From Dallia pectoralis (Eukaryota > Chordata > Actinopteri > Esociformes > Umbridae): DNA of 64,000 nucleotides. The notes under the pieces are model-generated. The model made no database searches. It was not told the origin of the DNA and saw only the letters and a program-made list of their open reading frames with translations. Of this stretch, positions 25,240-37,559 are shown piece after piece (the stretch's first letter is position 1; every line of letters begins with the position of its first letter). The DNA lies in the NCBI GenBank assembly GCA_029465975.1, contig CM055745.1, forward strand, positions 12,466,683-12,530,682. The letters run 5' to 3'. Made by a program: the position numbers and the translations under genes.

Positions 25240-25450
25240 CACTGAATGGTCCTCTCGTCTTTGTGTATGAGAGCGATTTACATGGAGACAGTAATGTAAC
25301 TGCCATGTTCAATCGCGGGGCAGCAAAGCGGAACAGCTCTGGGATGACGGAGCAGTCGTCTCCATGGCATTGATGCTCTCTGACAGACCAGGAAGTGGAG
25401 TGGCAGCACAGAAGTAAATGGAATTAAGTCCACAAGTGCCCACTCATAAA
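25240..25450. promoter_or_regulatory. Candidate conserved non-coding element
   Basis: Unique, balanced-composition sequence with a motif-dense look (GAGAGCGATTTACATGG, CCATGTTCAATCGCGG, TCTCCATGGCATTGATGC) and no ORF, in the intergenic region beside insc where enhancers of neighbouring developmental genes would be expected. This is inference from appearance only. Confidence 0.25.
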
Positions 25451-25499
25451 AGACAAAAAAAACGCACAGGGCTGTTTATAGCAGGCATAGGCGTTTGAA

Positions 25500-27650
25500 A
25501 AAAAATACCAGACTAAAACATCAGCTGGGATGTCATCAGGTTATGTAAAAAAAAGATGTTTATTTATTTACTGTACATGTAAGTGAGAGATACATGAATA
25601 ATGGAATATAGGCCGTTGACTTTAGACACAAAGGATTTGATCGGGTCTATGAAGCCATTTTAACTGATGATACATATAATGATGAGACAGTTGTCACTGA
25701 CAAATAACCTGAAAGCAGCCAATGTTCATTTCCATGTGCAAAGGACTGGTACTACACGTTTGTATGCATTTAATTAACAAAAGGCAATTCCCATTCCCAG
25801 AACATGAACTATTGTATGTTTTAAATGACATTCGATTAAAATTCAATTAAAGACCTTTGAATGGTAAAAGCTGTTGCTTTACATACGTGCTTGTGCGTTG
25901 GGCAGGAAGAAGTAATGGTTTGTTCAAAGACAGCCAAATCCCTTTTTAATACGTTCCACCCAGGGATATCTTGTCTTATGTAGTTCGTATCCAGTCAACA
26001 TCTCTGTTCCCGTCCAGTAGCTACTAGGTAAGATTACTTATGATCTGGGGCCTCATTTATAAATGATGCGTACGCACAAAAGAAGATGTACGCCGCTATC
26101 TCCACAATAATTGGGATGTATAAAACCTGGCGGGAAAATGTGTGTCCTCATTTATGAAACTTTGCGGTGGACTTGCATCTGAAGTGGTGTACGGACGAAA
26201 GACTAATAGACTAAGCAAACCGGACATACAGTTGATATAAAAAGTGTACACACACACACATGCCAGTTTTTCCCACAAAACCTTGCATTTTAACAAGGGG
26301 AATGTATTCTTTTTATATCCACTGTAGGTATCTTCCGCAGGTCTTCCTTAATCAGTTATAGGGCATTTCTCTGCCCAAAACAGTCAATACTGTTGCAGTA
26401 ATGGAGCACTATTTTACCCAACAAAAAAACAGTATCCATACCTCAACTCTCAAGTTCTCGCTAAAAAGCTAGCTTGATGACTCAACTGGCGCTGAGGTTA
26501 AGATGGCCGGTTCGCCAACCGTTGATTAAGGTGCTTAATCCACTTGATGAACAACACAACCTCAAATTCTGAACTTCTTTCTTCGTATCCCTCTGTTAGT
26601 GTTTAATGCCAACCACAATCAGAGGAAGTCTTGCTTTATGAACTTGAAACATGTAACTGCATCAATGATACAGTTTTGTGGGAAAATATACTGCCAGTGT
26701 CAGTGAAGCAGGTTCACACAAGACCATAGATTGTTCCATAGTAAACACACCCAGAAGTGGTTTGTTCTATATGAACCCTTGACTAGTAGGGGATAATGCT
26801 GCTTCTGCCAAAGAGCAAAACTAAGTGTGAGTCCCAAATGGCAACTTGTTCCCTACCGCCATCCAGGTCTTTATTTAAAGTAAGACACTTTATAGGTAAA
26901 GTGGTGATATTTGGGAAGCAGACAATGGTTCTTGTAAAAACTACTGTTAGCATTAGACTTTCTGTGGGTGACCTCATGGACTGTGGTTAGGACAGCGCTC
27001 CAATGACGACCAACATTTAAAGCACTGGCAGAAAATGGCAGGGTACAACATGCCCTAAACGTTTAGACATTTGACTGTGGCCTCACGTAAAGTGCCATTA
27101 CATTCTGTGCTTCTCCAACATTGGATGTTGAAAACAAATTGTTCAAATAAAGACGGATTTCACTCTTTCATTAGGCACTGTATTCATATGCTGCCTGTTC
27201 GTTTGTTTTTCCCTCAGCGTTAGCACCACATATCCCAGAGACAATAAGCCAAATGATTTCCGAATAATGACAGTTATTCGTTTTTGGACAGAATTCACAA
27301 ATACAAAGAATAATGTTGTGGTACATGTTCATGTATTTCTGCTATTTCTATATACTTAAACACTAAATAATATAGAATATAAATCAGCAGTCTGCAGTGA
27401 GTCCACAGAGGAGGAATAACACCTCATGCCCTATGTCACTGTAAACATAATTACCTGACAGCAGGTGTCATGTCTTTGTTTGCAGACTGTGATGTATTAT
27501 AGGGCTAGCAATATAACTGGAAAATACCAGTGCACTATCTACAGCTAGTACAATGTCTCCTTGAAACAAAACAATGCATTTGTCTGACAATAAAATTGGA
27601 TATCAGCCGGTCTGAAAGCCGACTGTTTGTCCCTAACAAACATTAGTGGT
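25500..27650. other. Intergenic; possible dispersed repeat at 26040-26200
   Basis: The segment at 26045, GGGGCCTCATTTATAAA then GCGTACGCACAAAAGAAG, resembles a transposon-derived fish repeat, with a second CCTCATTTATGAAACTT at 26145. The remainder shows nothing I can name. Confidence 0.35.
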
Positions 27651-27659
27651 GCCGGCAAA

Positions 27660-28375
27660 CAGTTTGACACACTTCCACAGAGTGTGAGTGAACGCGGGCC
27701 ATCCTCCCTCCGGCTAGCGGTAATAGCCCCTCATTGTTGGCAAAAGAAGGAAGTGGCGCTATTCATAACGGTGTGTGATTGAAAAGAAAATTGAATCCCT
27801 TTTGATGTGATAAATGTGTCCATTACCGCATTTGGACCCAAAATGTCAGCGGAAATTACAGAGAGGAGGCGGCAGGAGTATCGGAGGGCGGGGCAGAGCG
27901 GAGGGAGGACATATTGGATTCTATTTGAGCTGAAATATAAATATACTGTAGCGCTGGATGAAATGAGGCCTGGGATACATGGTTTCTCATAGGCCCAGCA
28001 CAACTGAAAGACCCCAAGAGCCTCGATTGTAAGACTATATAAAAAGGTTATACGTTTGCATAGCTCTCTAAAGAACGGTGTGATAATGGGAAGTGTCTAA
28101 TGTTTTCCTACGGTAATAAAAGAGAACATTCCCTTTAAATGCGCTCTGTGCACTTGTTTCTCCGAATGGAAAAAAATCAATTGAGATGCAAAATGTCACA
28201 TGCCCGATGTAATGGCCAAGGCCATTTGAGATTTTGTCGATCATAAAAAGTCCAACATCTCACATTGTCTCTGCCAGTCGACTATTATTATATTGTAGCG
28301 ACCCCGGAGTTTGGGAATGCATTTGTGGGCAAGAGATAGAGAGATGGGAACTGAGCCGTTTCAGGGATCATAATA
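27660..28375. promoter_or_regulatory. Candidate conserved non-coding region
   Basis: Non-repetitive sequence with homeodomain- and POU-like motifs (GGTAATAGCCCCTCATTG, TTGAGATGCAAAATGTCA, GATTGAAAAGAAAATTGAAT). There is no coding potential and the sequence is bordered by the CT microsatellite. Conservation cannot be checked here. Confidence 0.25.
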
Positions 28376-28394
28376 TAAGAGGGGGGTCAAACAG

Positions 28395-28527
28395 GTCTCT
28401 CTCTCTCCCCCTCTCTCTCTCCCCCCTCTCTCTCTCCCCCTCTCTCTCTCTCCCCCTCTCTCTCTCTCTCTCTCTCCCCCCCCCTCTCTCTCTCTCTCCC
28501 CCTCTCTCTCTCCCCCTCTCTCCTCCC

Positions 28528-28558
<31 letters not shown>

Positions 28559-28588
28559 CCCCTCTCTCTCTCTCCCCTCTCTCTCTCT

Positions 28589-28621
<33 letters not shown>

Positions 28622-28788
28622 CTCTCTCTCCCTCTCTCTCCCTCTCTCTCTCCCCTCTCTCTCTCTCCCCCTCTCTCTCTCTCTCTCTCCCCCCCCTCTC
28701 TCTCTCTCTCCCCCCCTCTCTCTCTCTCCTCTCTCCCCCTCTCTCTCTCTCTCTCTCCCCCTCTCTCCCTCTCTCTCCCTCTCTCCCC

Positions 28789-28845
<57 letters not shown>

Positions 28846-28880
28846 CTCTCCCCCTCCCCCTCTCTCTCTCTCTCTCCCCC
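28395..28880 (+). repeat. Compound (CT)n/CCCCTCTCT polypyrimidine tract
   Basis: Nearly 490 bp of pure pyrimidine on the + strand, with clustered CCCC blocks. Mirror symmetry allows triplex (H-DNA). The long frames on either strand are artefacts. Confidence 0.98.
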
Positions 28881-29338
28881 ATTTGTCAAAGTCAAGTTCA
28901 GTGAATGTTAACTGTGGTTCTGTTCAGTGTTTATTAGCTGTTGCTGTTGCTAACTGTGTTTTAAGGTAAGGATAGTAGGCGTAGACAATGGCCCACAACT
29001 GCCTGGTTGCAATAAATAAAGAAAGTTAACCAAATTAGTGCCTCCGTCTCCGTTGGGTTACGTGAGAACTTTACAATATTGACCCTATTCCACATGTAAT
29101 TAATCAGCAAGCGAACGCCGTGTAAATAAAGTGCAATACGCATGACCAAGAAACATTAGGCAGTGGTTGTATGCAGTTTACGAAAGTATGTAGGGAGTAG
29201 GTGTCAGTTTAAATGGCATACAATGTGTTCAATGACTACTGACCCTGTGGACCTCTGTGGCGGTTTGATCCCGAACACATCTGTAGGAGATGGTAGGATG
29301 CATTTAGATCACTAGGGCATCACTACATGTGTGCTCAG

Positions 29339-29660
29339 AAATACAGAAGGAAGTATTTGATCTCCTGCTGATTTTGTATGTTTTCCTACACCAACAAGGA
29401 CATGATGATGTTTATTTGAACAGTGACACCATATTATCAAGAAAATCCAGAAAAACGCATTTCAAATAAATTATGAATTGATTTGCATTTTACTCAGTGA
29501 AATAAGACCCCTTTACAAAACATGATTTAGTACTTGGTGGCAAAACCCTTGTTGGCAATCACAGAGGTTTCTTGAAGTTAGCCACCAGGTTTGCACACTT
29601 CTCAGAAGTGATTTTGTCCCACTTCTGTTCCCAGATCTCTTCTGTTCCCAGTCATTAACA
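29339..29660. mobile_element. Tc1-like DNA transposon fragment
   Basis: AAGTATTTGATCTCCTGCTG, AATCCAGAAAAACGCAT, TTAGTACTTGGTGGCAAAAC, CCTTGTTGGCAATCACAGAG and CCACCAGGTTTGCACAC are landmarks I recall from Tc1-like elements abundant in salmonid-type fish genomes. Only one end and the adjoining transposase 3' region remain. Confidence 0.75.
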
Positions 29661-30375
29661 CTAGGAGCGCCAACAGGCCGCGCCCGCCAGCGTTGCGGTT
29701 AGCAATTCCAATAAAAATACAATGTTGAAAAGGTACACCCTTGACTTTCCATGACTTTTCTTAAATACGTGCATTTTACCTTAACCCTAACCACAAACTG
29801 AAAACTATATAGAGACTATGTACATGTTTTTTGATACCTAAACTGCCTTCCTGTCGCCAAATTCACACGCCGCTGGGCGTTGGTACCCAAAAGGCGCTAG
29901 TTGCGCTACCCAGATACCGATCACACCTCACTGGGCTTATGACGTCAATGGTTGAATGGGCCATACGCAGACAAAAGATTGCGAGGCTTGAATTTGAATA
30001 AAGAGGTAAGTTGATAAAGAAATGTATGTTTCAATAAATAAACAGAATGAATTCATCCAATTACATCTATGTGTATAGGCCATTAATTTAATTTTCATGG
30101 AATATTTTACCAAACAAAGGCATTGATGCAGCGTCTTATGTTATTCATCAAATGTATTATAACAAAATACGTATTATATCCTACTAGATTATTGTATTAT
30201 TATACGAAATACACAAGCCTATCCATGACAATGTAACTAACTGTAGCCTACAGTTTTCTATTTAGAGAAAAACTAATTAACCAACATAGCATTATCTTTC
30301 TATGATTTTTCACCGCTAACACTGATGTTAATCCATCAGATTATTTCATGTGTCATGTAACTCACTCAATGATTA
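29661..30375. other. Intergenic; GC-rich start then AT-rich
   Basis: 29660-29710 (GGAGCGCCAACAGGCCGCGC) is unusually GC-rich and follows a TTAA, possibly a transposon end. The rest is unremarkable and serves as the insertion site of the LTR element. Confidence 0.35.
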
Positions 30376-30380
30376 ATAAC

Positions 30381-30810
30381 TGTCACGTATACTGGAGGTG
30401 TAGTGCAGAGGAAGCCAGGCAGAGCATATAGGTCCGTTCCAGTCAGGTTTATTTAGAACACAACGTAAAACAAACCGAGAACGGCGAAAAACAACTATAC
30501 TGGTTTAAATGAAAGTGCGCTAAACAGCGGCTAATAAAGTACATTTAAAACAACAGTAATCCTATTTAACAACACTCACCTAAACATATAACAGTGTGAC
30601 GTGAGGCATGAACACATACACAATAATCCACCCCGTGTCCCAAGACCCATTGACATAAGTAGCAAACATAATCACCCAAACCCCACACAGCTGTGACAAA
30701 CTCATTAACACATTACACCCATCAGCTGTGAGACAAACCCAGTGGTAAATAACCGTGCTCCACCCCTCCTAGCCCACTAGATGTCCTACTTGGGACTAGG
30801 AGTCATGACA
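30381..30810 (-). repeat. LTR (3' LTR in element orientation)
   Basis: It shares about 110 identical bases with the other LTR at the TGTCACGTAT side (U5/R part) and then diverges strongly. It ends GACTAGGAGTCATGACA. The diverged (U3) part matches the solo LTR at 34806-35177. Confidence 0.88.
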
Positions 30811-30821
30811 GTACCCCCCTC

Positions 30822-32757
30822 CTAAGGCTCTGGCTTCCAGACAGGCCAGGCAAAGTAACCCACTAATAAGGGAGGGAGGGCGGGGAATCGCCGAGGAGGT
30901 GGCTCTGCTGGGGTTCTCCCCAGTGGTGGCTCCAGCCACGGAGGCAGCCCCAGTGTTCTTACCCACCCCTGCAGCGGCTTGTCGGCAGGGGGGGGAGAAA
31001 GGGACAAGGACCATTCGTCCAGGGACAGAATACAAAGAGGATCAGGAGCAAGAGGAGGTGGTGACAGCGGAGGAGAAACAGGACACTCCTCTGGGGACAG
31101 GGGACACTCCTCTGGGGACACAGTGAAAGGAAGGGACATGGGGCACTCCTCCGGGGACAGAGGACAAAAAGGGAGAGGAGGAGTTAGAGGAGTAGGAACC
31201 GGCAGGGGAGCGACCGGCAGAAGAGGGAGGAGAGAAGGGACCTCCAGGACAGGAGGGACAATGGGACACTCCTGGACCTCAGGCGGAGGGGGGAGGAGAA
31301 ATTCCGGCAGCTCAGGCGGAGGGGGGAGGAGAAACACCGGCAGCTCAGGCGGAGGGGGGAGGAGAAACACCGGGAGCTCAGGCGGAGGGGGGAGGAGAAA
31401 CTCCGGGAGCTCAGGCGGAGGGGGCAGGGGCCACTCGAAACACTCAGGCGGAGGGGGGAGGGGCCACTCGAAACACTCAGGCGGAGGGGGGAGGGGCCAC
31501 TCGAAACTCTCAGGCGGAGGGGGGAGGGGCCACTCGAAACACTCAGGCGGAGGGGGGAGGGGCCACTCGAAACACTCAGGCGGAGGGGGGAGGGGCCACT
31601 CGAAACACTCAGGCGGAGGGGGGAGGGACGACTCCAAAGCCTCTTGCTGAGGGGGGAGGGACGACTCCAAAGCCTCTTGCTGAGGGGGGAGGGACGACTC
31701 CAAAGCCTCTTGCTGAGGGGGGAGGGACGACTCCAAAGCCTCTTGCTGAGGGGGGAGGGACGACTCCAAAGCCTCTTGCTGAGGGGGGGGGGACGACTCC
31801 AAAGCCTCTTGCTGAGGGGGAGGGACGACTCCAAAGCCTCTTGCTGAGGGGGGAGGGACGACTCCAAAGCCTCTTGCTGAGGGGGGAGGGACGACTCCAA
31901 AGCCTCTTGCTGAGGGGGGAGGGACGACTCCAAAGCCTCTTGCTGAGGGGGGAGGGACGACTCCAAAGCCTCTTGCTGAGGGGGAGGGACGACTCCAAAG
32001 CCTCTTGCTGAGGGGGGAGGGACGACTCCAAAGCCTCTTGCTGAGGGGGGAGGGACGACTCCAAGAGCTCAGACATAGGGGGGAGAGGCCAATCCTGAAA
32101 CTCTGGAGGAGGTATAAAAAGACACTCCTCCAGGAGCTCACTGCAGACTGGGACCGATTCTGGATCACCGGAGGCGAGGTCCTGCTCAGTCACGCCGTAG
32201 TATGGGCCCGGCCCTGGCAGCTCCAGCCAGGTCCTCCACCACCTCCCAACCACCTTTGAAGACTGGTCCTCTAATCCCACAGGGGGCCTTCGGGTTCTGG
32301 AGATTGGTGGCTGGAAGGGGTCGTGGCACAGCCGAAGCTGTGGTTGTGCCTGCAGCTCCAGGGCTCTTGATGGCCCTGGCTGCAGACCCGGAGCAGTGGG
32401 TGGCATCATTTGAGGCTCCAGGGCCGTGGGTGGCGCTGAACCCAAAGGTGGCTTTACCCGGCGTCTTGGTGCTGGCCACGGGCGTAGATAGTTCTTTAGC
32501 GCCACCGTCTGGCTGGGTCCAGCGTGTAGGTCTTCCTCCGCAGCCCCCCTAGAACATCCCTTTAGCTCCCCCCTAAAATATTTTTTGGGGTTCTTTAGGG
32601 GTGCTCTCGTGCTCAGTCCTTTGGGGGACCACAGACCCGTTGTAGCTGGTCCTGGTAGCCTCATAGGTCCGCCCCGGCCGACGTCAGGTGTAGCTGGAAC
32701 CAGTCGGCTTAGGACGGGATCCCATTGCAGGACGCCTTCTAGGGAGTCCTCCTCCAC
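30822..32757 (-). pseudogene. Broken proline-rich ORF inside the LTR element
   Basis: A frame starts at 32757 (MEEDSLEGVLQWDPV) and runs about 240 codons before entering 11-residue repeats of the type PPQQEALESSL. Further down come repeats of the type PPPPECFEWPL, then a less repetitive proline-rich tail to 30822. Two repeat units have one G fewer (near 31816 and 31984), so the frame shifts twice and the halves are read in different frames. It resembles no retroviral Gag or Pol domain I know. The function is unknown; it may be a captured or element-specific protein. Confidence 0.6.
31262..32075 (-). repeat. 33-bp minisatellite inside the LTR element, about 24 units of two main types
   Basis: On the + strand one block repeats CTCAGGCGGAGGGGGGAGG with ACTCGAAACA or GAAACACCGG variants. 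A second block repeats CCTCTTGCTGAGGGGGGAGG with GACGACTCCAAAG. The period of 33 keeps codon phase, which suggests the array expanded under a coding frame. Confidence 0.95.
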
Positions 32758-32950
32758 TCTCTCGTAGATGGCTTCATCATCATCCGAAGAGAGGAGTCAG
32801 ACCCCAATCGCCCTGCCATGTCTGATGCCGACCCCACTGTTCCGTGGGGCGACAGTGGGATATTCTCTCCTCAGAGTGATCAGTCCAATCCCCAAGGAGA
32901 ACTCCCACCGTCAAGCTCTGCAGGTCTTCCATTTCTTGGGTGGATTATTC

Positions 32951-33334
32951 TGTCACGTATACTGGAGGTGTAGTGCAGAGGAAGCCAGGCAGAGCATATA
33001 GGTCCGTTCCAGTCAGGTTTATTTAGAACACAACGTAAAACAAACCGAGAACGGCGAAAATAGAACTAAACTGTGAAATAGAAATAATAGTGCGCATATA
33101 TAGCGACTTACACAACATTCAACCTACAGTTAGTCTTTCTAAATATACAACACTCACCCTCATATAACTGTGACATAGAACAAACAATGCTAAGCAACTG
33201 TGAATAATCCTAGATCCCCTTTATAGCCCGGACTAATGACTGAATGAAAACAGCCGTGACTAATAAACCAAAACCCAGGAAGTGCTTCAATGAAATACCA
33301 ACAGTGCAGCAACGCCCCCTAACCACTCGTGACA
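32951..33334 (-). repeat. LTR (5' LTR in element orientation)
   Basis: The first ~110 bases are identical to the partner LTR. The remainder, to CTAACCACTCGTGACA, is quite different in sequence and 46 bp shorter overall. Confidence 0.88.
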
Positions 33335-33339
33335 ATAAC

Positions 33340-34015
33340 AAATAAACATCAGTGTATTGATATAGCCTACAAGAGTCTTCAACAAAGTATCGTTTTGTAC
33401 TTAAAAGAAACGGATATAAACTTTAATTATCGATAACCTTACCTCCATTGTACACAAATAGGCGATAAACCCAAAGGTATGTGATTTAAATGGAGTGATG
33501 AAGATTGATGAGGGTGATTGAATTGGACCACTTGTCTAATGCTGAACAATAGTGGGTGGTCTAAATACTGTATTATGAAAGGCTGGTGATGGTGTATAAT
33601 CTCATTTTAGACAACAGATGAATTTAAAACGTGAACTGACTATTAAGGAAACCAGGAGAGCGGGTGAGCGGCTGTCGGAGACTGTGGTTTTAGACTCACT
33701 GAGCCTTTCACCAGCCTTTTACATCGCTTTCCCGGGCAGAAATGAACACCGTGTGCAGTGCATCTGTTTTGTTTGCGTGTCCTGCTCACACAAACCCCTG
33801 AAGCTAGGTGCCGACTGTGGAAAGGAAGAATACATTGAAAATTACTCGTTTATCGCACGGGTAACAGCAGAATAGCCGACCGTGGCCAATACAAACTTTT
33901 CTAAAAACGTGTTTCATTGTCTACATTGCTGGACTGTAATTACTGTAATACATTTTACAAATAAAAAAATTGAATAATACACTGTAATGTTTTATTGCAA
34001 GAGTCTGTGTTGCAA
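33340..34015. other. Intergenic between LTR elements; small cysteine-containing frame
   Basis: An 85-codon frame at 33618-33875 holds a cluster, CICFVCVSCSHKP, and a further Cys 20 residues on. A relic of a transposase zinc-finger end is possible but unproven. Nothing else was seen. Confidence 0.25.
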
Positions 34016-34019
34016 AAGG

Positions 34020-34363
34020 TGTCATGAATGTGCTTCAGGCAGGTAACAGGTATAGGACACAGGCACAGTGATGTCGATTTAATAACATCATCTTTATTTC
34101 TAGACAAACCGATCAACTCCAGGAACAAATAAAGCCGGAAAAACCTGAAATAAACAAACTTACCAGCATGCATTACATGTACTCAAACAATGCCACAACA
34201 CTGGCAGACTGAACAGGACGAACTAAATACATGGACTAATGAGCCAACCGCAAACAGGTGTGAAACATAACACAGGTGAATCCTGCATAATTTATAGTGC
34301 ATAATTTATAGCAGGGGGAGTGTCAGCACTGGCATAGAGAGGGATAGATTGCCGATCCTTACA
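34020..34363 (-). repeat. Probable solo LTR, Gypsy-like
   Basis: It begins TGTCATGAATGTGCTTC and ends CGATCCTTACA. It contains TTTATTTCTAG (AATAAA on the - strand). No target duplication is evident, so the ends are approximate. Confidence 0.5.
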
Positions 34364-34805
34364 ATAGCCTACAGCCAATCATGCGCAAATCATTTGATTG
34401 CGCACTTCGCTTGTTGATCTAAACAAGTTTAACATTTACTACATAAAAATAGGACATAGGTTTATTAGCCCTATCTGTTTAGAAGGACAGTTTGATGGAT
34501 TTTCATTTATTCAATTTTTCGAGTCTAAATTAAATTGAAATGCTATAACCTGTGCATTTTAAAATCATTGTTTTATTTTTGTATTTTAAGGTTACATTAG
34601 ACAATAAATGCATACTATTTTAGTAAAATGTTTTACATTTTCATAATTCATCATAATTCATTTAATTTAGGATGATAACACAGTAGATAATCTGATGCGG
34701 TTGATGGATGATTGGTTACACAGTGGATGAATGGGCCTTTTTTAGGCCTGGCTCCAGTTTTTTAGGCCTGGCCTGTCTGGCAGCCAAGCCTTAAGAATGG
34801 GGCAC

Positions 34806-35177
34806 TGTCACAATTCCTAGTCTACCAGGGACATCTAGTGGGCTAGGAGTGTGTTGGAGCACGTTTGTTTTATTCTGAGCACTGGAATTTCAGTCACAGC
34901 TGTTTATGTATAGTATTTGGTGATTATGTGTGTATTTCAGTCACTGGATCTGTATACACAGTTGTTGGTTATTATTTCCAAGTCATGAGTAGAGAGAGGT
35001 GAGTTTCGATAAAATGAATTGTTTGTCTGAGTATTATAATTTGCAATTTAATTTCTACAGTCTTTAGTTTTGTCGCCGTTTACGGTTTGTTTTATGATAA
35101 ATAAACCCAATTTTTAACTGAAATACCTGGCTCTGCACATGGCTTCCTGCACAAAACCTGCTAAAGATTACGTGACA
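34806..35177 (+). repeat. Solo LTR related to the 30381-33334 element, opposite orientation
   Basis: It begins TGTCACAATTCCTAGTC and ends AGATTACGTGACA. The block GACATCTAGTGGGCTAGGAG is the reverse complement of the U3 end of the 30381-30810 LTR, and GATAAATAAACCC gives a polyadenylation-like signal. There is no matching 5-bp flank. Confidence 0.75.
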
Positions 35178-35179
35178 GT

Positions 35180-37555
35180 GTTACAGTCTCACAACTTGAT
35201 CATTAATCAACTCTACTAATTAAAACAAATTAGTCCATTTATTCTGTATCAATTCAAATATGAAAAGTGTGAGCATGGTTGAGCAAACAACCAGCACCTT
35301 TAATAGAATCCTAACCCTAATTAAAAAAGTAGTTTTATTTGACAGATACTTCTTTATATTCTATTGTTATTAGGCGAGTCCTGTGGTTAGCCACACAAAT
35401 AGTTTTTTCCCATTTGCCCGCTTGATAGTGTCTGTCTGCTGCCTTAACTTACCAGTAAATAAGGTTATATATTGCTGAATGGTATGTCCTTCATGTCAGT
35501 GAGTGTTTGTTAGTTGACGCTGGTTCAGGACACTGTTTTCTTTTCATTTATTGCAACATCATCATTGCGCATCATAGAAAATAACGGCTTAAAAGTCATG
35601 ATTGTGTTGATGATCATGAATTAAATATTTTCTAATCTTTTAGGCGCACATTTAATTCAGTTGTCATCAAAGGGATCCTGGTATTGAAAGTGAGATGAGT
35701 GTATCCATAAATGATTCAGCAGATATGGCAGCACTTCACAGATTTTAAGTTTGATCCGGGTGCCTGTGTTTTCCCAGTGAGTTTTCCCCTCGAGCGTGGT
35801 GACGAATGGCTGCAAAAGCGATCCGGAGACTTGTGGAATGTCAAGGCACTATTTCCATGCTAACTTGGGTTTTTTATTTACTGGTAGCTAAAAGTGTGAG
35901 AAGAAACGTAAACAGAGGCAGAACCTCCTACTCACAGACACACACATACATCATTGTTTCAGTCTCTCAGCTCTGCATCAGGGAGGAGGTGGACCTCGGA
36001 GATACATCACAGTAACAAATTAAATACCATGCGCCTATTCTGACCAGCTTAATTTACTTCTGATTTAAATCGAAGACTCAACTATCCTGTTCATATGGGT
36101 TTTATATTTTTTTTTTCTTCCTTTAAAAAAATAATATTTTTTAATGTTTATATGCCCCCCATATATATATATATATATATTTATATATTTTGGGGCCTTG
36201 ATGGCATGCACATTATATATAGCCAGTGCTGTAGATGGAATTGAGGAACCACGCCACCACATAACAAGAAAAAAATATTGCAGGTAGAAATGCTGCACCT
36301 AAAAAAACGTGTTATGCACATTTATTGCCGTTGTTCAATAAATAGATAATCTGTCAATGTACAAACACTATTCTTAAGGTTCTATAATATGTATTTTTCA
36401 GGGCCAAAGCAACCATCGTCAGAATTTAACTAAGGGCTGGTGACAAAATGCAAACATTCTGCTATATGGTATGTTTGAAACAAATGTTATAATGGATACG
36501 TTATATTTAATCCCATAACATAATTAATTCGGGAGAAGGCATGGACTAGGACAAGGACTGTAATACGCTAATTTGGAAGACTAGTGGGCCAATACAGAAA
36601 CAGAGCGAAAATGTATGTGATGGGTGCATGGTACTCATGGCCCCCAATCAGAGTGGACAAAAATAAGGATATCTTATGATTGAACAACATATTTAGCTGT
36701 GTGTTGATTTGCCCAAGTGTATTAAGTTTTATTGAAGTGATAAACATATGTATTTGTTATTTAATCCCATAATGCATTTTGATGATCAGCCAGTCTGTGA
36801 TCGAGGGTGGCCTCTGTGGCTAAGCTCCGCCCCTAAGCCTATGAATAATTAAATTGTTGATCATGAATGAACAAAGCGAAAAAAACATCAGGCGATCTGA
36901 CATTTTGAACTTCCTGGGACTCACCACTCTACAATCTACTGTATATTGTTCTATTGTATTAGGTAGTATTACTATCACATAGGTTTTGAACCTGTAGTAG
37001 GCTATTAAAAAATACATTTTCTGTTCTACTTATCTTCTCATTTGAGACCCAGGGTGCTTACCATAAAGAGAAATTCCTATTTTTCAACCGCACTGTTGGT
37101 TTATACCGAGATATATAGAATGTGCTTGCTTTGGATATATCGATATCGATCTAGAAACACATTGGCTGCTTCGGTGTTTGTAGGTTAAGGGAATCTGTCT
37201 TCTCATCCTAAAAGAGACAAAGGATACTGTACTGTATTTAAATAATTCTGAATCAGCGGGTTGGTATACCTCCAATACAGACCATAGACATGCAATGTAG
37301 ATTTACAAATGATTCACTGACATTTCAGTTTGTTGGATATTTTGCATGCTACCTCAAGTGAAACCTTGGTCATTTACTGGTAGCTAAAATTGTGTACTTC
37401 ACTCAATTTCGGTTCAAGTGAGAAAACAATAACTTGAATATAGTCAGAAGTAAGTCTAAATAACCTTTTTACAGTTATACTGTACGCTCAATATCGTTAT
37501 TAAGTCTTCAGGTATTTACCAATCTGAGTGATTTTACCTATTCGTCTTGGCAGAT
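35180..37555. other. Intergenic, nothing recognised beyond a short (AT)n
   Basis: AT-rich sequence with a short (AT)n run at 36160-36187. No supported gene or element. Confidence 0.5.
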
Positions 37556-37559
37556 TTAC

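Larger units (their letters stand above)
30381..33334 (-). mobile_element. Non-autonomous LTR retrotransposon, 2954 bp, with target duplication ATAAC
   Basis: LTRs at 30381-30810 and 32951-33334 both start TGTCACGTATACTGG and end TGACA. ATAAC flanks both sides (30376-30380, 33335-33339). On the - strand a purine tract (GGAGGGGGGTAC) lies just before the 30381-30810 LTR, as a polypurine tract should, and AATAAA-type signals read on the - strand, so the element points leftward. No gag, protease, reverse transcriptase or integrase is visible. The interior is a proline-rich frame with a 33-bp array. No canonical primer-binding site was recognised. Confidence 0.9.

Noticed and set aside
28234..28911. 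Ser/Leu/Pro-rich frame and Arg/Glu-rich frames on the other strand
   Set aside because: They are produced by the CT tract.
30979..31650. 223-codon Gly/Arg-rich + strand frame
   Set aside because: It is the antisense of the 33-bp array in the LTR element; the element's other signals place coding on the - strand.
33618..33875. 85-codon cysteine-containing frame as a gene or transposase zinc finger
   Set aside because: The cysteine spacing is only loosely like a piggyBac-type C-terminal finger; no other transposase block was found nearby.
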